64,000 nt of DNA from Sphingomicrobium nitratireducens (GTDB lineage: Bacteria > Pseudomonadota > Alphaproteobacteria > Sphingomonadales > Sphingomonadaceae). This document shows, in pieces, positions 42,920-53,506 of this stretch. Numbering within the stretch: the first letter of the stretch is position 1; each line of letters begins with the position of its first letter. The stretch covers positions 1,281,001-1,345,000 of the forward strand of contig NZ_JANJZA010000001.1 in the NCBI RefSeq assembly GCF_026157035.1. The letters are read 5' to 3'. The position numbers were made by a program, and so were the translations under genes. Under the pieces are notes generated by a model that saw only the letters and a program-made list of their open reading frames with translations, was not told the origin of the DNA and made no database searches.

Positions 42920-43410
42920 CGCGCGGTCGGGTAGCGGATCTCGATGACTTCGTAGAAGCGCTCGCCGGCAGGCAGCCGGACGCTGCGTTCGTCGCCGACC
43001 CTGGCACCGATGAAGGCGCGGGCGAGGGGGGCGGACCAGCCGATGCGGCCGTCGCCCGCTTCGGCCTCGTCGTCGCCGACAATGGTGACGACGCGTTCGT
43101 GATCGTCCTCGTCGACCAGGGTGATCGTGGCGCCGAAGCGGATTTCGTCGCGGCGCTCGGCCCTGGCCGGATCGACGACCTTGGCGTCCTTCATGACCTT
43201 CGAGAGGTAGCCGAGGCGGCGATCGATTTCGCGCAGCTTCTTGCGACCGTAGATATAGTCGCCATTCTCCGAACGGTCGCCATTGCCCGCCGCCCAGCTG
43301 ATCGTCTCGACCAGCTTGGGGCGTTCCTCGCCGAACAGCTTGTCATATTCCGCGCGGATCCGGGCGAAACCGTCCGGAGTGATGTAGCGCGGCCGCCTGG
43401 CCTCGCCCAT
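42916..43410 (-). CDS. greB: transcription elongation factor GreB
   Basis: Helps stalled RNA polymerase cleave the backtracked transcript. The 164-residue protein has the N-terminal coiled-coil with YITPDGFARIRAEYDKLF and acidic tip ERP..., ENGDYIYGRKKLREIDRRL (Gre signature, B type by Y-GRKKLREID), and the C-terminal FKBP-like domain. ATG 43410 shares one base with the transglycosylase stop (TGATG), so both genes are one unit read leftward. Confidence 0.95.
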   Translation of the reverse strand: MGEARRPRYITPDGFARIRAEYDKLFGEERPKLVETISWAAGNGDRSENGDYIYGRKKLREIDRRLGYLSKVMKDAKVVDPARAERRDEIRFGATITLVDEDDHERVVTIVGDDEAEAGDGRIGWSAPLARAFIGARVGDERSVRLPAGERFYEVIEIRYPTAR

Positions 43411-45428
43411 CAGCCGGGCCGGTTGAACTTGCCGAGGTGGCGCGAGACGTGGACCGCGCCGTACCGCGGGACGTGCGGGTTCAGCCGGTCGTAGACAGCC
43501 GCGTTCTCTATCACGCGCTGGACGTAGCTGCGCGTCTCGCCGAACGGGATCTGTTCGATCCATTCGACCGTGTCGACGCCGGGCGAGCGCGGGTCGCCGT
43601 AGCGCTTCACCCACTTGGCCGCATTGCCCATGCCGCCATTGTAGCTGGCGATGGCGAGCGGCAGATTACCGTTCCAATAGTCGACCAGCCATTTGAGGTA
43701 CGCGCTGCCGAGCCGGACGTTGTAATCGGGGTCGCTGGTCAGCCGCCCGAAATCGTAGGGCACGCCGAGCTTCCTTGCCTGGTCGCGCGCGGTCGAGGGC
43801 AAGAGCTGCATCATCCCATAGGCGTTGGCGTGGCTCACCGCGCTGCGGTCGAACGAGCTTTCCTGGCGGGTGATGCCGTGGGCGAAGCTCCATTCCTGCC
43901 CGCCGGGGGCGCCCGAGGCGTGGAGCGGAAAGGCTTCGCGGTAGTAGAAGGGAACGCCCGCGTTGCGCGCCGAACGCGCGGTCCACACGGCAAGGTCGGG
44001 GCGGCCGATGCGCGTCGCATAGTCTGCGGCGAGGAAGCGTTCCTCGTCCCCGTCGATCGATTCCGACAGCGCGCGCACGAACAGGGCCTGCGCATCGCGG
44101 TCGCGGCCGAGCGCGGACATGGCGATGACGAGGCTGTTGGCGGCGAAAGCCTGGCGCGCCTCGGTCGACACCGAGACCATCGGCATCGACGGCGGCACCG
44201 GGATCTCGCGGCCCAGACGCTCGAGCGCGAGCTGGCCGTAGAAGAGGTCGGGCCACTGCGCGGCCTGTTCGAACTGCGCGTTCGCTCCCGCGACATCTCC
44301 CGCCTGCGCCAGCGCGCGGCCCGCCCAGTAGCGGCCCTTCGAGGCCACCTGCAGCGAACGGCCGCCGCCCGCATACATGGCGAACAGGCTGGCCGCATCG
44401 CGTGGCCGGGCAAGGCGATCGAGCGCGATGCGCCCGCCGAGCCAGGTGAGCGACGTGTACTTGTCGCGCACGCCGTAGGACTGGAGGCGCAAATCCTCTC
44501 CCGGCGCGAACGCGTCGTCGACCTGGCGCGCGATATTGTAGGCGGTCGCCCAGGCACCGCGGTTCGCCGCGCCCTCGGCGGCGAGCAGCACCATCTCGTA
44601 CCACTTGTCGACGTCGGTCGGGCGCTGGGTGAACTGGTGGGGCTGGGCGAGGATGGACTGCGCGCCCGCTTCGTCGCCGCGCAGGCGGAAATAGCGCGCG
44701 CGGTCCATCAGGAGACCCGCATCGGACGCGGCGAACCCGGAGACGCGCGCGAACTTGTCGGCGGCGTCGGCCGACCCGCGCTGCAAGGCGATGCGCGCGT
44801 CGAACACGGCACGGCGCGCGGGGCTGGCGCTGGCGAGCATCGCCTCGGCGCGCGAGACCTGCTTGTCGAACAGCAAGGCATCGATGCGCGCGTCATGGTC
44901 GGCGATGGTCAACTGGTTCGCGAAGCGGGTGCGGACGAGCTCGTAATCCTCGCTCGAGAGATCGGGATGGCGCCAGGCGGCGCGCGCGGCGGCGAGCGCC
45001 TCGGCGTTGCGCCCCAGGGCTGCATAGGAGACGGCCAGCCGGGTCCAGCCCATCGCGGTCTGGGGCGCGCGCTGGCGGAAGAAGTCGGCGACCAGCGGAG
45101 CGGGTGCACTCGCATCGAGGCGAAGCTCGGCGCGCTTGCGGATCGAATCGCCGCCATTTTCGGACCAGACGCCCGGCCAGTCGGGATAATTGATCGCGAA
45201 GCGCGCGGCGTCGGCAAAGGCGGGTGCCCGGTCGCGCGAGAGGCGTTGCCAGCTGGCGATTGCCGCGTGGATTTCGGCGGTGGAAGGGACTCGCACGAGC
45301 GGCGCGAGCGGATCGGCCGTCGCGCTGGCCTGCATGGCAGGGGTCGCGCCGCCCATCTGGGACGCGGTGGCTGCCGAGCTCAAAAGTGCGACGGCGGTAA
45401 AAATGGTCGAGCGCCTCATGCTGGACAT
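43410..45428 (-). CDS. soluble lytic murein transglycosylase (SLT family)
   Basis: A 672-residue periplasmic enzyme cleaving peptidoglycan to 1,6-anhydro products. Signal peptide (MRRSTIFTAVALLSSAATASQ), then a long alpha-alpha superhelix (about 60-490) of the Slt70 type, then the lysozyme-like domain GITRQESSFDRSAVSHANAYGMMQLLP with catalytic Glu (about 520) and YNGGMGNAAKWV. ATG 45428 or 45419 are both possible. It is divergent from dapA. Confidence 0.95.
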   Translation of the reverse strand: MSSMRRSTIFTAVALLSSAATASQMGGATPAMQASATADPLAPLVRVPSTAEIHAAIASWQRLSRDRAPAFADAARFAINYPDWPGVWSENGGDSIRKRAELRLDASAPAPLVADFFRQRAPQTAMGWTRLAVSYAALGRNAEALAAARAAWRHPDLSSEDYELVRTRFANQLTIADHDARIDALLFDKQVSRAEAMLASASPARRAVFDARIALQRGSADAADKFARVSGFAASDAGLLMDRARYFRLRGDEAGAQSILAQPHQFTQRPTDVDKWYEMVLLAAEGAANRGAWATAYNIARQVDDAFAPGEDLRLQSYGVRDKYTSLTWLGGRIALDRLARPRDAASLFAMYAGGGRSLQVASKGRYWAGRALAQAGDVAGANAQFEQAAQWPDLFYGQLALERLGREIPVPPSMPMVSVSTEARQAFAANSLVIAMSALGRDRDAQALFVRALSESIDGDEERFLAADYATRIGRPDLAVWTARSARNAGVPFYYREAFPLHASGAPGGQEWSFAHGITRQESSFDRSAVSHANAYGMMQLLPSTARDQARKLGVPYDFGRLTSDPDYNVRLGSAYLKWLVDYWNGNLPLAIASYNGGMGNAAKWVKRYGDPRSPGVDTVEWIEQIPFGETRSYVQRVIENAAVYDRLNPHVPRYGAVHVSRHLGKFNRPG

Positions 45429-45517
45429 GGTGCCCTTGCCGTCCTTATCAGTCGATGAACGCATACATGCTGCCGACGGATTACTCGGCAGGATGTTCCA
45501 CGGAAAGGACCAATCCC

Positions 45518-46393
45518 ATGTTTTTCGGATCGATCCCGGCGCTCGTCACCCCGTTCAAGGGGGGGCGAATCGACGAGGACGCCTATGCTTCCTTCGTCGA
45601 CTGGCAGATCGAACAGGGGTCGAACGGGCTCGTGCCGTGCGGCACGACCGGCGAGAACGCGACGCTCACGGACGAGGAGCACAAGCGGCTGATCACCATC
45701 GCGGTCGAGACGGCGAACGGGCGCGTGCCCGTCCTGGCGGGCTGCGGGGCGAACGACACCGCCAAGGCGATCAAGCTGACCAAGGCGGCGATGGAGGCGG
45801 GTGCCGATGCGGCGCTCCATGTCCCGCCTTATTACAACCGCCCGAACCAGGACGGCATCTACGCGCATCTTGCGGCGGTCGCCGACCTCGGTTTCCCGAT
45901 CGTCCTCTACAACGTGCCCTCGCGCACCATTACTGACATCGCGGTCGAGACGATGGGCAGGCTTGCGGCGCTCGAGGCGGTGATCGGGGTCAAGGACGCC
46001 ACCGGCAACCTCGCGCGCGTCACGGCGCAGCGGCTCGCCTGCGGCACCGACTTCGTCCAGCTGTCGGGCAATGACGACATGGCGCTGGGCTTCAACGTCA
46101 TGGGCGGCGTGGGCTGCGTGTCGGTCACTGCCGATGTCGCGCCCAAGCTTTGCAGCGACTTCCAGGCGGCGACACGCGAGGGGCGCTGGGACGATGCGCT
46201 GGCGCTCCAGGACCGGCTCTATCCGCTCCACGCGGCGCTGTTCAGCGATGCCTCGCCGGCCCCTGCCAAGTATGCGCTGTCGCGCATCCGTCCCGAATTT
46301 CCGGGCGAACTGCGCCTGCCGATGACCGAGGCCTCGGACGCGTCCAAGCGCGCGATCGACGAGGCGCTGGAGATTGCGGGGCTCACCGGATGA
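45518..46393 (+). CDS. dapA: 4-hydroxy-tetrahydrodipicolinate synthase
   Basis: First step of lysine/diaminopimelate synthesis, condensing pyruvate and aspartate semialdehyde. The 291-residue protein has [14 protein letters not shown], active-site Tyr in PPYYNRP, YNVPSRT and the Schiff-base Lys (about 159) in [12 protein letters not shown] 45518 follows AAAGGACC. smpB begins in its stop (ATGA). Diaminopimelate supplies peptidoglycan, which the neighbouring transglycosylase cuts. Confidence 0.97.
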   Translation: MFFGSIPALVTPFKGGRIDEDAYASFVDWQIEQGSNGLVPCGTTGENATLTDEEHKRLITIAVETANGRVPVLAGCGANDTAKAIKLTKAAMEAGADAALHVPPYYNRPNQDGIYAHLAAVADLGFPIVLYNVPSRTITDIAVETMGRLAALEAVIGVKDATGNLARVTAQRLACGTDFVQLSGNDDMALGFNVMGGVGCVSVTADVAPKLCSDFQAATREGRWDDALALQDRLYPLHAALFSDASPAPAKYALSRIRPEFPGELRLPMTEASDASKRAIDEALEIAGLTG

Positions 46394-46860
46394 GCAAGGC
46401 CTTCAACAAGGTGAAGGTGGTCGCCGACAACCGCAAGGCGCACTACGATTACAGTGTCGAGGAACGCTTCGAGGCCGGGATCGAACTGAAGGGCACCGAG
46501 GTCAAGGCACTGCGCGTGGGCGAGGGGTCGATCAAGGAAAGCTACGCCACGATCGAGGATGGCGAGGCGTGGCTCGTCAACGCCAACATCCCCGAATACA
46601 GCCACGGCAACCGCCTCAACCACGAACCGCGTCGCCGCCGCAAATTGCTCCTCCACGGCCGCGAGATCAGCAAGCTGCATGGCGCGATCACGCGGCAGGG
46701 AATGACGCTCATCCCGTTGTCGATCTATTTCAATTCGGACGGCCGCGCGAAGGTCGAGGTCGCGCTCGCCCGGGGCAAGAAGGCGCACGACAAGCGTGCC
46801 GCGATCAAGGAACGCGACTGGAAGCGCGAGCAGGCGCGGGTGATGCGCAGCCATGGCTAG
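46390..46860 (+). CDS. smpB: SsrA-binding protein SmpB
   Basis: Partner of tmRNA in rescuing stalled ribosomes. The 156-residue protein contains [38 protein letters not shown] and the basic C-terminal tail [24 protein letters not shown] that enters the decoding site. It overlaps dapA by four bases and the DUF2062 gene by eight. The tmRNA gene is not in this window. Confidence 0.98.
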   Translation: MSKAFNKVKVVADNRKAHYDYSVEERFEAGIELKGTEVKALRVGEGSIKESYATIEDGEAWLVNANIPEYSHGNRLNHEPRRRRKLLLHGREISKLHGAITRQGMTLIPLSIYFNSDGRAKVEVALARGKKAHDKRAAIKERDWKREQARVMRSHG

Positions 46861-47410
46861 GTCGAAGACGTTCCTCGCCGACTGGCTCAAGCGCCACGCG
46901 CCCTCGCGTCACGAGTTGGCGCAGAGCCGCTGGCTCAAGCCGGTGCGCCACTACATCCTAGCGTCGGAATATTGGCGGTTCACGCGGCGCAGCGTCCCGC
47001 GCGCGATCTTCGCGGGCACCTTCATCGGCATCTTCCTGATGATCCCGGGCCTCCAGATGATCGGCGCGACGATGATGTCGATCCCGATGCGCGCCAATAT
47101 CCCTGTGGCGGCCGCGGTGACCTGGATCTCGAACCCGGTGACGACGCCCTTCTTCCTGATCGCGGCGCTCGAGACGGGCAGCCTGTTCGGTTTCCCGACC
47201 GACAATTCGGCGTTCTTCGACCTCCTGAGAAGTCATGCGCCGATCAGCGAATGGATCGAGTGGACCTTTTCCGCCGCCGCTCCGTCGATGATGGTCGGCT
47301 TGTTCGTGATCGCCGTCGTGTCCGCATTCGTCGCGTGGGGCGTGTCGTTGGTCGGATGGCGCTTGTGGGTATCGCGCAAGTGGCGACAGCGTCCTGCGCG
47401 CGAGGAATAG
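46853..47410 (+). CDS. DUF2062 membrane protein
   Basis: A 185-residue inner-membrane protein with two to three membrane segments (about 52-78: [22 protein letters not shown]; 80-105: [23 protein letters not shown]; 145-170: [23 protein letters not shown]). The ISNPVTTPF motif marks DUF2062. Role unknown. It starts within the end of smpB, completing the dapA-smpB-DUF2062 unit often seen in alphaproteobacteria. Confidence 0.9.
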   Translation: MARSKTFLADWLKRHAPSRHELAQSRWLKPVRHYILASEYWRFTRRSVPRAIFAGTFIGIFLMIPGLQMIGATMMSIPMRANIPVAAAVTWISNPVTTPFFLIAALETGSLFGFPTDNSAFFDLLRSHAPISEWIEWTFSAAAPSMMVGLFVIAVVSAFVAWGVSLVGWRLWVSRKWRQRPAREE

Positions 47411-47439
47411 AACTCTCCCTTATATTTCAGGAGCTTTGA

Positions 47440-49509
47440 ATGATCCGTTTGACGACCCTTCTGCTCGCTTCGAGCGCGCTTGCTGCCTGTTCGGGCCAGT
47501 ATGGCGAAACCGCCAGCGCCAGCGAGACTGCCGCACCGATCGAGCAGGTTGCCGCCGAGCCCGCGGGCGAGCCCGAACTTGGCACCTTCGGCTTCGATGT
47601 GGCCGGCATGGACCGGACGGTCGATGCGGGCGACGACTTCTACAAGTGGGCCAACGGCACCTGGGCGGCCAACACGCCCATCCCCGAGGACAAGTCGAAC
47701 TACGGCATGTTCGGCCGCCTCGACGACCTCTCGAAGCTGCACACCCGCGCGATCATCGAGCAGGCGGCCAACGATCCCGCCAGCCGCGTCGGTGTTGCCT
47801 ACCGCTCCTATCTCGATACGGCGCGCATCGACGCGCTCGGTCTTGCCCCGATCCAGCCCTGGCTCGACGAGATCGCTGCGATCGAGAGCTTCTCGGACTA
47901 TGCGACGATGGTCGGAAAGGCCGATCGCCTGAGCATCGGCGGCGCGCCGGTGGGCTGGTTCGTCGGCCAGGACAGCGGCAATTCGGAGCGTTACGTGCTC
48001 AACCTCTACCAGTCGGGGACCGGGCTTCCGGACCGCGACTATTATCTCGAGGACAATGAGCGCTTCGCCAAAACGCGTGCGGCCTATGTCGACTATCTCG
48101 CCGACATGCTGGGCTTCACCGGGGCCGAGAACGCCCGCGCGCGCGCCGAGGCGATCCTCGCCTACGAGACCAAGCTGGCCGAGGTCCACTGGGACCGCAA
48201 CGCGCTGTCGGACAGCGAGAAGACCTATAATCTTCGCAGCTATGCCGACCTCGAGGCGCTGGCGCCCGAGTTCGACTGGGACGCCTTCGCCGCCGCCTCG
48301 GGCCCCGAGTTCACCGAACTCAACATCATGACCCCCGAATCGGTCGCCGCCGGCGTCAAGATCGCCTCGCAGACCGATCTGCAGGTGCTCAAGGACATCC
48401 TCACCGTCCGCTCGCTCTCGAGCCTGTCGGCCTACTTGCCGACCGAGATCGACAAGCGCGACTTCGCGTTCAACGGAACGGTCCTGTCGGGCACGCCCGC
48501 CCAGCAGGAACGCTGGAAGCGCGCGGTCAACTTCGTCTCGGGCTCGCTGCGCGACGATGTCGGCAAGGCCTATGCGGAGAAGCATTTCACCGCCGAGACC
48601 AAGGCCGAGATGAAGAAGCTGGTCGACAACGTGGTCGACGCGATGCGCATGCGCATCCGTAACGCCGAGTGGATGGCCGACGCGACCAAGGCGCAGGCCG
48701 AGGACAAGCTCGACAAGTTCACCGTCAAGATCGGCTATCCCGACAAGTGGCAGCCCTATGAAGGACTGACAATGGTTGAGGGCGACGCGTTCGGAAACGC
48801 GTTGCGCGCCCGCGTCTGGGGTCACGAGGACGCGCTGGCCAAGCTCGGCGAGCCGCTGCGCCGCTGGGAGTGGGGCATGGCGCCGATGACGGTCAACGCC
48901 TACGCCAATTTCGGCCAGATGGAGATCGTCTTCCCGGCCGCGATCCTGCAGCCGCCCTTCTTCGATCCGAATGCCGACCCGGCGATCAACTATGGCGGTA
49001 TCGGCGCGGTGATCGGGCACGAGATCAGCCATCACTTCGACGACCAGGGCGCGAAGTACAACTCGAGCGGCAACCTCATCAACTGGTGGAGCGAGTCCGA
49101 CTACGAGAACTTCACGAACCGCGGCAAGGCACTGGTGGACCAGTATAATCTCTACGAGGTCTTCCCGGGCGAATTCGTCGACGGCGAGTTCACACTTGGC
49201 GAGAATATCGGCGATCTGGCCGGTCTTGCGGTCGCCTACGATGCCTACAAGGCCTCGCTCGGCGGCAAGGAAGCTCCGGTCATCGACGGCTTCACCGGCG
49301 ACCAGCGCTTCTTCATGGGCTGGGCGCAGGTGTGGCGTCGCAACTATCGCGACGAAGAACTCAAGAACCGCCTCAAGACCGACAGCCACTCGCCGTCGGT
49401 GCAGCGGACCTGGGTCGTGCGCAACTTCGACGCATGGTATGACGCCTTCGGAGTGACCCCGGAGGACAAGATGTACCTGCCGCCCGAAAAGCGCGTGACG
49501 GTCTGGTAA
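47440..49509 (+). CDS. M13 (neprilysin/PepO) family metallopeptidase, lipoprotein
   Basis: A 689-residue exported zinc oligopeptidase: signal with lipobox LAAC (residue 16), N-terminal DDFYKWANGTW typical of the family, and a catalytic end with HEISHHFDDQG (HExxH), ENIGDLAG (third ligand Glu) and the NAYANFGQMEIVFPAAILQPPFF segment. It ends in VTVW, in place of the usual C-terminal CxVW of mammalian members. AGGAG precedes the ATG. It likely degrades peptides in the periplasm. Confidence 0.96.
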   Translation: MIRLTTLLLASSALAACSGQYGETASASETAAPIEQVAAEPAGEPELGTFGFDVAGMDRTVDAGDDFYKWANGTWAANTPIPEDKSNYGMFGRLDDLSKLHTRAIIEQAANDPASRVGVAYRSYLDTARIDALGLAPIQPWLDEIAAIESFSDYATMVGKADRLSIGGAPVGWFVGQDSGNSERYVLNLYQSGTGLPDRDYYLEDNERFAKTRAAYVDYLADMLGFTGAENARARAEAILAYETKLAEVHWDRNALSDSEKTYNLRSYADLEALAPEFDWDAFAAASGPEFTELNIMTPESVAAGVKIASQTDLQVLKDILTVRSLSSLSAYLPTEIDKRDFAFNGTVLSGTPAQQERWKRAVNFVSGSLRDDVGKAYAEKHFTAETKAEMKKLVDNVVDAMRMRIRNAEWMADATKAQAEDKLDKFTVKIGYPDKWQPYEGLTMVEGDAFGNALRARVWGHEDALAKLGEPLRRWEWGMAPMTVNAYANFGQMEIVFPAAILQPPFFDPNADPAINYGGIGAVIGHEISHHFDDQGAKYNSSGNLINWWSESDYENFTNRGKALVDQYNLYEVFPGEFVDGEFTLGENIGDLAGLAVAYDAYKASLGGKEAPVIDGFTGDQRFFMGWAQVWRRNYRDEELKNRLKTDSHSPSVQRTWVVRNFDAWYDAFGVTPEDKMYLPPEKRVTVW

Positions 49510-49516
49510 GCGAAGG

Positions 49517-51922
49517 GTGCTGGAGCGGCACACCGCGCTGATCGACGGCCTGCCCGACGATGGCGGCCCGCGCTGGCTCGTGCCGGTGCTGGTCGCCGCC
49601 GCAGCGGCCAGCGGTGTGCTGCTCCTCCTTCTGGCCGGTCGCCCCGTGGCGGCCGGCATCTTCTTTGCGGTGCTGGCGACGATCATCGGGGTCGCCGCAT
49701 TGATCGACCGTCGCCGCGCCGCGACGGGCGAAGCGATCGCTGCGCTGCCGCTGGCGCTCGGCGCGCCACCCGACCTGATGCTCGTGTCGGCGGCCCTGTC
49801 GCTGACCGAGGAAGCCGCGGTCGTCACCGACAGTTCGGGACGCCCCGTGTCGGCCAACGCCGCCTACCGCCACCGTTTCCGCGAGGTGGCCTCGCCGCTT
49901 GACCTCGCCACCGACGAAGACGGGCGCGAGGCGCTTGCTGCGGCGCGCGAACTGGCGATGCGCGAGGGCGAGGGGAGCGCGTCCGGCATCGGAGCAGGTG
50001 GACCGCCGCTCCACGTCGACATCCGCCGCATCGGCGGCGGCACGCCGATGCTTCTGTGGCATTTCCCGCGCGCGTCCAAGCCCGACATCCTTCAGGTCGC
50101 CGCCAAGCGCATCGCCGGCGTGACCGGCGAGCGGCTCGCCTCGGCAGGCGTGCTGGCCGCTTTGGTCGACGATCGCGGGCTGCTGCTGGCGGCCAACAAG
50201 CCGTTCTCCGTCCGCGCGGTGCGCGAGCGGCCGCGCGGGCGCCCGCGCTTTTCCGATCTCGTCGCCACTACCGAGGACGGGCATATCCAGCTGCTCGCGG
50301 AAGGCGAACAGGCGCCGGTGATGCGCGCCGTCCACGTCCCGCTCGACCCCACCCGCGAGGGCGGGGCGGGTACGCTCCTGATGTTCGAATCGCACGAACA
50401 GGCCGGGCTGGCGACCAGCGACAACGTCCAGGTCCTCCTCGAGATGCTCCCGCTGGGCCTTGCACTGGTCGACCGCGACGGGCGCTTCCTGACGATGAAC
50501 AAGGCGTTTCGCGTGGCGGCGGGCATCGTGCCGACCGAGGCGCCTTCCTATCCCGGCGACCTCGTCGTCAAGGAAGACAAGGCGGCGGTCGCGGACACGG
50601 TACGCCGCCACGTGCGCGGTCCGTCCATGTCGGTCGACCTAGCCGTACGTCTGTCAAGCCAGCCCAAGGAGCCGGTCGCGCTGACCGTCGCGGGGCTGCG
50701 CGGGATCGGGGACGCGGCGGTGCTCCTGCTGCTCAAGGACAATAGCGAGGAAGCCAAGCTCAAACGCCAGATCGCGCAGGCGACCAAGATGCAGGCAGTC
50801 GGGCAACTGGCGGGCGGCGTCGCGCACGACTTCAACAACATCCTCACCGCGATCCTGGGCCATTGCGACCTGATGCTGATGCGCCACACGCCGGGCGACA
50901 GCGACTACGACGACATCCAGCAGATCAAGTCGAACGCCAACCGCGCGGCCGGCCTGACGCGCCAGCTGCTCGCTTTCTCGCGCCAGCAGACGTTGCGCCC
51001 CCAGGTGCTCCAGCTTCCCGACGTCGTCAGCGAGGTCAGCCACCTCCTGAAGCGCCTGCTCGGCGAGACGGTCGAATTGAAGGTCAAGCACGGCCGCGCC
51101 CTCGGGGCGGTGCGTGCCGATCCGGGCCAGCTCGAACAGGTGATCGTCAACCTCGCTGTCAACGCGCGCGACGCGATGCTCGACAAGGGCGGCGGCACGC
51201 TTACCATCCAGACCTATTCGGTGAGGGCGGAACAGGTCGCAGACATTGGCAGCGAGATCCTGCCGGTCGCCGACTATTCCGCCATCTCGATCGCCGACAC
51301 CGGATCCGGGATTCCGCCCTCGGTGCTGGGCAAGATCTTCGAGCCCTTCTTCACCACCAAGGAAGTCGGCAAGGGCACCGGGCTCGGCCTGTCGACCGTC
51401 TACGGCATCGTCAAGCAGTCGGGCGGCTTCATCTTCGCCGACAGCAAGGTGGGCGAGGGGACCAAATTCGTCATCTACTTGCCCGTCCACGAGGTCAGTG
51501 CGGCCGAATCCAAGGCGCGCGCGCCAAAGGCGCCCGACGAGGACAGCGAATTGTGGGGCACGGGTACGATTCTGCTGGTCGAGGACGAACCGATGGTGCG
51601 AACCGTCGCCGAACGCGCGCTCACTCGCCATGGCTACACAGTGCTGACCGCGACCAACGGCGAAGAGGCGCTCGAACTGCTCGAGGGAGGCAACGATGTC
51701 TCGCTGCTCGTCTCCGACGTGGTGATGCCCTTGATGGACGGGCCGACGATGGGGCGCGAGGCGCGCAAGGACCGGCCCGACCTGCCGATCCTGTTCATGT
51801 CAGGCTATGCCGAGGAACAGCTCAGGAAATCGATCGACATCGACAATGTCGCCTTCCTGCCCAAGCCCTTCTCGGTCCAGGAGCTGGCCGAGGCGGTGCG
51901 CGCGGTGCTCGCCGAGAAATAG
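49517..51922 (+). CDS. cckA: CckA hybrid histidine kinase
   Basis: An 801-residue kinase: two N-terminal membrane segments (about 18-62), PAS-like sensing regions (about 75-410), HisKA with phospho-His about 436 in AGGVAHDFNNILTAILGHCDLML, HATPase (NLAVNARDAM, DTGSGIPP, GTGLGLSTVYGIVKQSGG) and a receiver with Asp about 734 in VSDVVMPLMDGPTM. This is the CckA pattern, phosphorylating ChpT and so CtrA/CpdR in cell-cycle control. ChpT is encoded 11 kb downstream. The GTG start has only a weak AAGG site. Confidence 0.95.
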   Translation: MLERHTALIDGLPDDGGPRWLVPVLVAAAAASGVLLLLLAGRPVAAGIFFAVLATIIGVAALIDRRRAATGEAIAALPLALGAPPDLMLVSAALSLTEEAAVVTDSSGRPVSANAAYRHRFREVASPLDLATDEDGREALAAARELAMREGEGSASGIGAGGPPLHVDIRRIGGGTPMLLWHFPRASKPDILQVAAKRIAGVTGERLASAGVLAALVDDRGLLLAANKPFSVRAVRERPRGRPRFSDLVATTEDGHIQLLAEGEQAPVMRAVHVPLDPTREGGAGTLLMFESHEQAGLATSDNVQVLLEMLPLGLALVDRDGRFLTMNKAFRVAAGIVPTEAPSYPGDLVVKEDKAAVADTVRRHVRGPSMSVDLAVRLSSQPKEPVALTVAGLRGIGDAAVLLLLKDNSEEAKLKRQIAQATKMQAVGQLAGGVAHDFNNILTAILGHCDLMLMRHTPGDSDYDDIQQIKSNANRAAGLTRQLLAFSRQQTLRPQVLQLPDVVSEVSHLLKRLLGETVELKVKHGRALGAVRADPGQLEQVIVNLAVNARDAMLDKGGGTLTIQTYSVRAEQVADIGSEILPVADYSAISIADTGSGIPPSVLGKIFEPFFTTKEVGKGTGLGLSTVYGIVKQSGGFIFADSKVGEGTKFVIYLPVHEVSAAESKARAPKAPDEDSELWGTGTILLVEDEPMVRTVAERALTRHGYTVLTATNGEEALELLEGGNDVSLLVSDVVMPLMDGPTMGREARKDRPDLPILFMSGYAEEQLRKSIDIDNVAFLPKPFSVQELAEAVRAVLAEK

Positions 51923-51960
51923 ACTTGGCGTGCGGCGGATGCTCGCGCTATCGAGACGCC

Positions 51961-52314
51961 ATGAGTAGCCGCATCCTGATTGTCGAGGACGAACCATTGA
52001 TCGCGATGATGCTCGAGGATTTCCTCGACACGCTCGGTCACGAGGTGGTCGCGACCTGCGAGAGCGTCGAGGAAGGCCTCGCGGCGGTCGAGCGTGGCGG
52101 GATCGACGCGGCGATCCTCGACGTCAACCTGCGCGGCGAGAGCGTCTGGCCGGTGGCGCGCAAGCTGCAGGAGGCGGGGGTGCCCTTCATTCTGGCGAGC
52201 GGCGGCCATGTCGAGGAACCGCCGGCAGGGTTCGAGAGCATCCCGGTACTCGCCAAGCCCTATACGATCGATCGCGTGAAGCCGCTGCTCGCCGAAACCC
52301 TGTCGCTCGCCTGA
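51961..52314 (+). CDS. single-domain response regulator
   Basis: A 117-residue stand-alone receiver: ILIVEDEPLIAMMLEDFL, phospho-Asp54 in AILDVNL, and VLAKPYTID. No output domain. The layout resembles receivers that act as phosphate sinks or shuttles next to hybrid kinases. It sits 38 bases after cckA and just before recA; whether it exchanges phosphate with CckA/ChpT is a guess. Confidence 0.85.
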   Translation: MSSRILIVEDEPLIAMMLEDFLDTLGHEVVATCESVEEGLAAVERGGIDAAILDVNLRGESVWPVARKLQEAGVPFILASGGHVEEPPAGFESIPVLAKPYTIDRVKPLLAETLSLA

Positions 52315-52326
52315 AAACTTTCTTTT

Positions 52327-52341
52327 GTTCCCCTCTTGTTC
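52327..52341 (+). promoter_or_regulatory. LexA/SOS box in front of recA
   Basis: GTTCCCCTCTTGTTC is an exact GTTC-N7-GTTC alphaproteobacterial LexA operator, 76 bases before the recA ATG. The second half-site also begins a short palindrome GTTCCATGAGAAC (52338-52350). Confidence 0.85.
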
Positions 52342-52416
52342 CATGAGAACAAATACGGTACGGGTTCGTCATGACCGGGCGAGAAGGTCGCGCCCGTTGA
52401 CGAAAGGGGACACATC

Positions 52417-53490
52417 ATGGCAGCCCAGCTCAAAGTCGTGAATTCGGACGGAGACAAAGTGAACAGCGAACGTCAGAAGGCGCTCGACGCCGCCCTCGCG
52501 CAGATCGACCGCGCGTTCGGCAAGGGCTCGGCCATGAAGCTGGGCAGCCGCGAGAAGATCGAGATCGAGACCATCTCGACCGGCAGCCTCGGCCTCGACA
52601 TCGCGCTGGGCGTCGGCGGCCTGCCGCGCGGTCGCATCATCGAGATTTACGGGCCGGAAAGCTCGGGCAAGACGACGCTGGCGCTGCACGCCATCGCCGA
52701 GGCGCAGAAGGAAGGCGGCACTGCGGCCTTCGTCGACGCCGAACATGCGCTCGATCCGGTCTATGCCAAGAAACTGGGCGTCGACATCGACGAGCTGATC
52801 GTCTCGCAGCCCGATACGGGCGAGCAGGCGCTTGAGATCGTCGACACGCTGGTGCGTTCGAACGCGATCGACGTGCTGGTGGTCGATTCGGTCGCCGCGC
52901 TGGTGCCCAGGGCCGAGATCGAGGGCGAGATGGGCGACAGCCATGTCGGCCTCCAGGCCCGCCTGATGAGCCAGGCGCTGCGCAAGCTGACCGGCTCGAT
53001 CAATCGTTCGAAGACCACCGTCATCTTCATCAACCAGGTGCGCATGAAGATCGGCGTGATGTACGGCAATCCCGAGACGACGACGGGTGGCAACGCGCTG
53101 AAATTCTACGCCTCTGTCCGTCTCGATATCCGCCGTACCGGCCAGATCAAGGATCGCGACGACATCGTCGGCAACGCGACCCGCGTGAAGGTCGTCAAGA
53201 ACAAGGTCGCGCCGCCGTTCAAGCAGGTCGAGTTCGACATCATGTATGGCGAAGGCGTGTCCAAGATGGGCGAAATCCTCGACCTCGGCGTCAAGGCCGG
53301 CCTGGTCGAGAAGTCGGGCAGCTGGTTCAGCTACGACAGCACCCGCATCGGTCAGGGGCGCGAAAACGCCAAGACCTTCCTCAAGGAAAATCCCGATGTC
53401 GCCAAGCGCATCGAGGACGCGATCCGCGGCAAGACCGCGGTGGTCGAGGAAGCGATGATGACGGGGCCGGAACCCGAAGACGACGCCTGA
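52417..53490 (+). CDS. recA: recombinase A
   Basis: Central strand-exchange and SOS co-protease. The 357-residue protein has Walker [10 protein letters not shown] (79-87), [11 protein letters not shown], the [23 protein letters not shown]-binding loops and the acidic C-terminus. ATG 52417 gives the usual start. It is preceded by an exact LexA box and followed by a hairpin terminator, so it is a single-gene SOS unit. Confidence 0.99.
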   Translation: MAAQLKVVNSDGDKVNSERQKALDAALAQIDRAFGKGSAMKLGSREKIEIETISTGSLGLDIALGVGGLPRGRIIEIYGPESSGKTTLALHAIAEAQKEGGTAAFVDAEHALDPVYAKKLGVDIDELIVSQPDTGEQALEIVDTLVRSNAIDVLVVDSVAALVPRAEIEGEMGDSHVGLQARLMSQALRKLTGSINRSKTTVIFINQVRMKIGVMYGNPETTTGGNALKFYASVRLDIRRTGQIKDRDDIVGNATRVKVVKNKVAPPFKQVEFDIMYGEGVSKMGEILDLGVKAGLVEKSGSWFSYDSTRIGQGRENAKTFLKENPDVAKRIEDAIRGKTAVVEEAMMTGPEPEDDA

Positions 53491-53506
53491 TCGGCGGGTC
53501 CTGCCG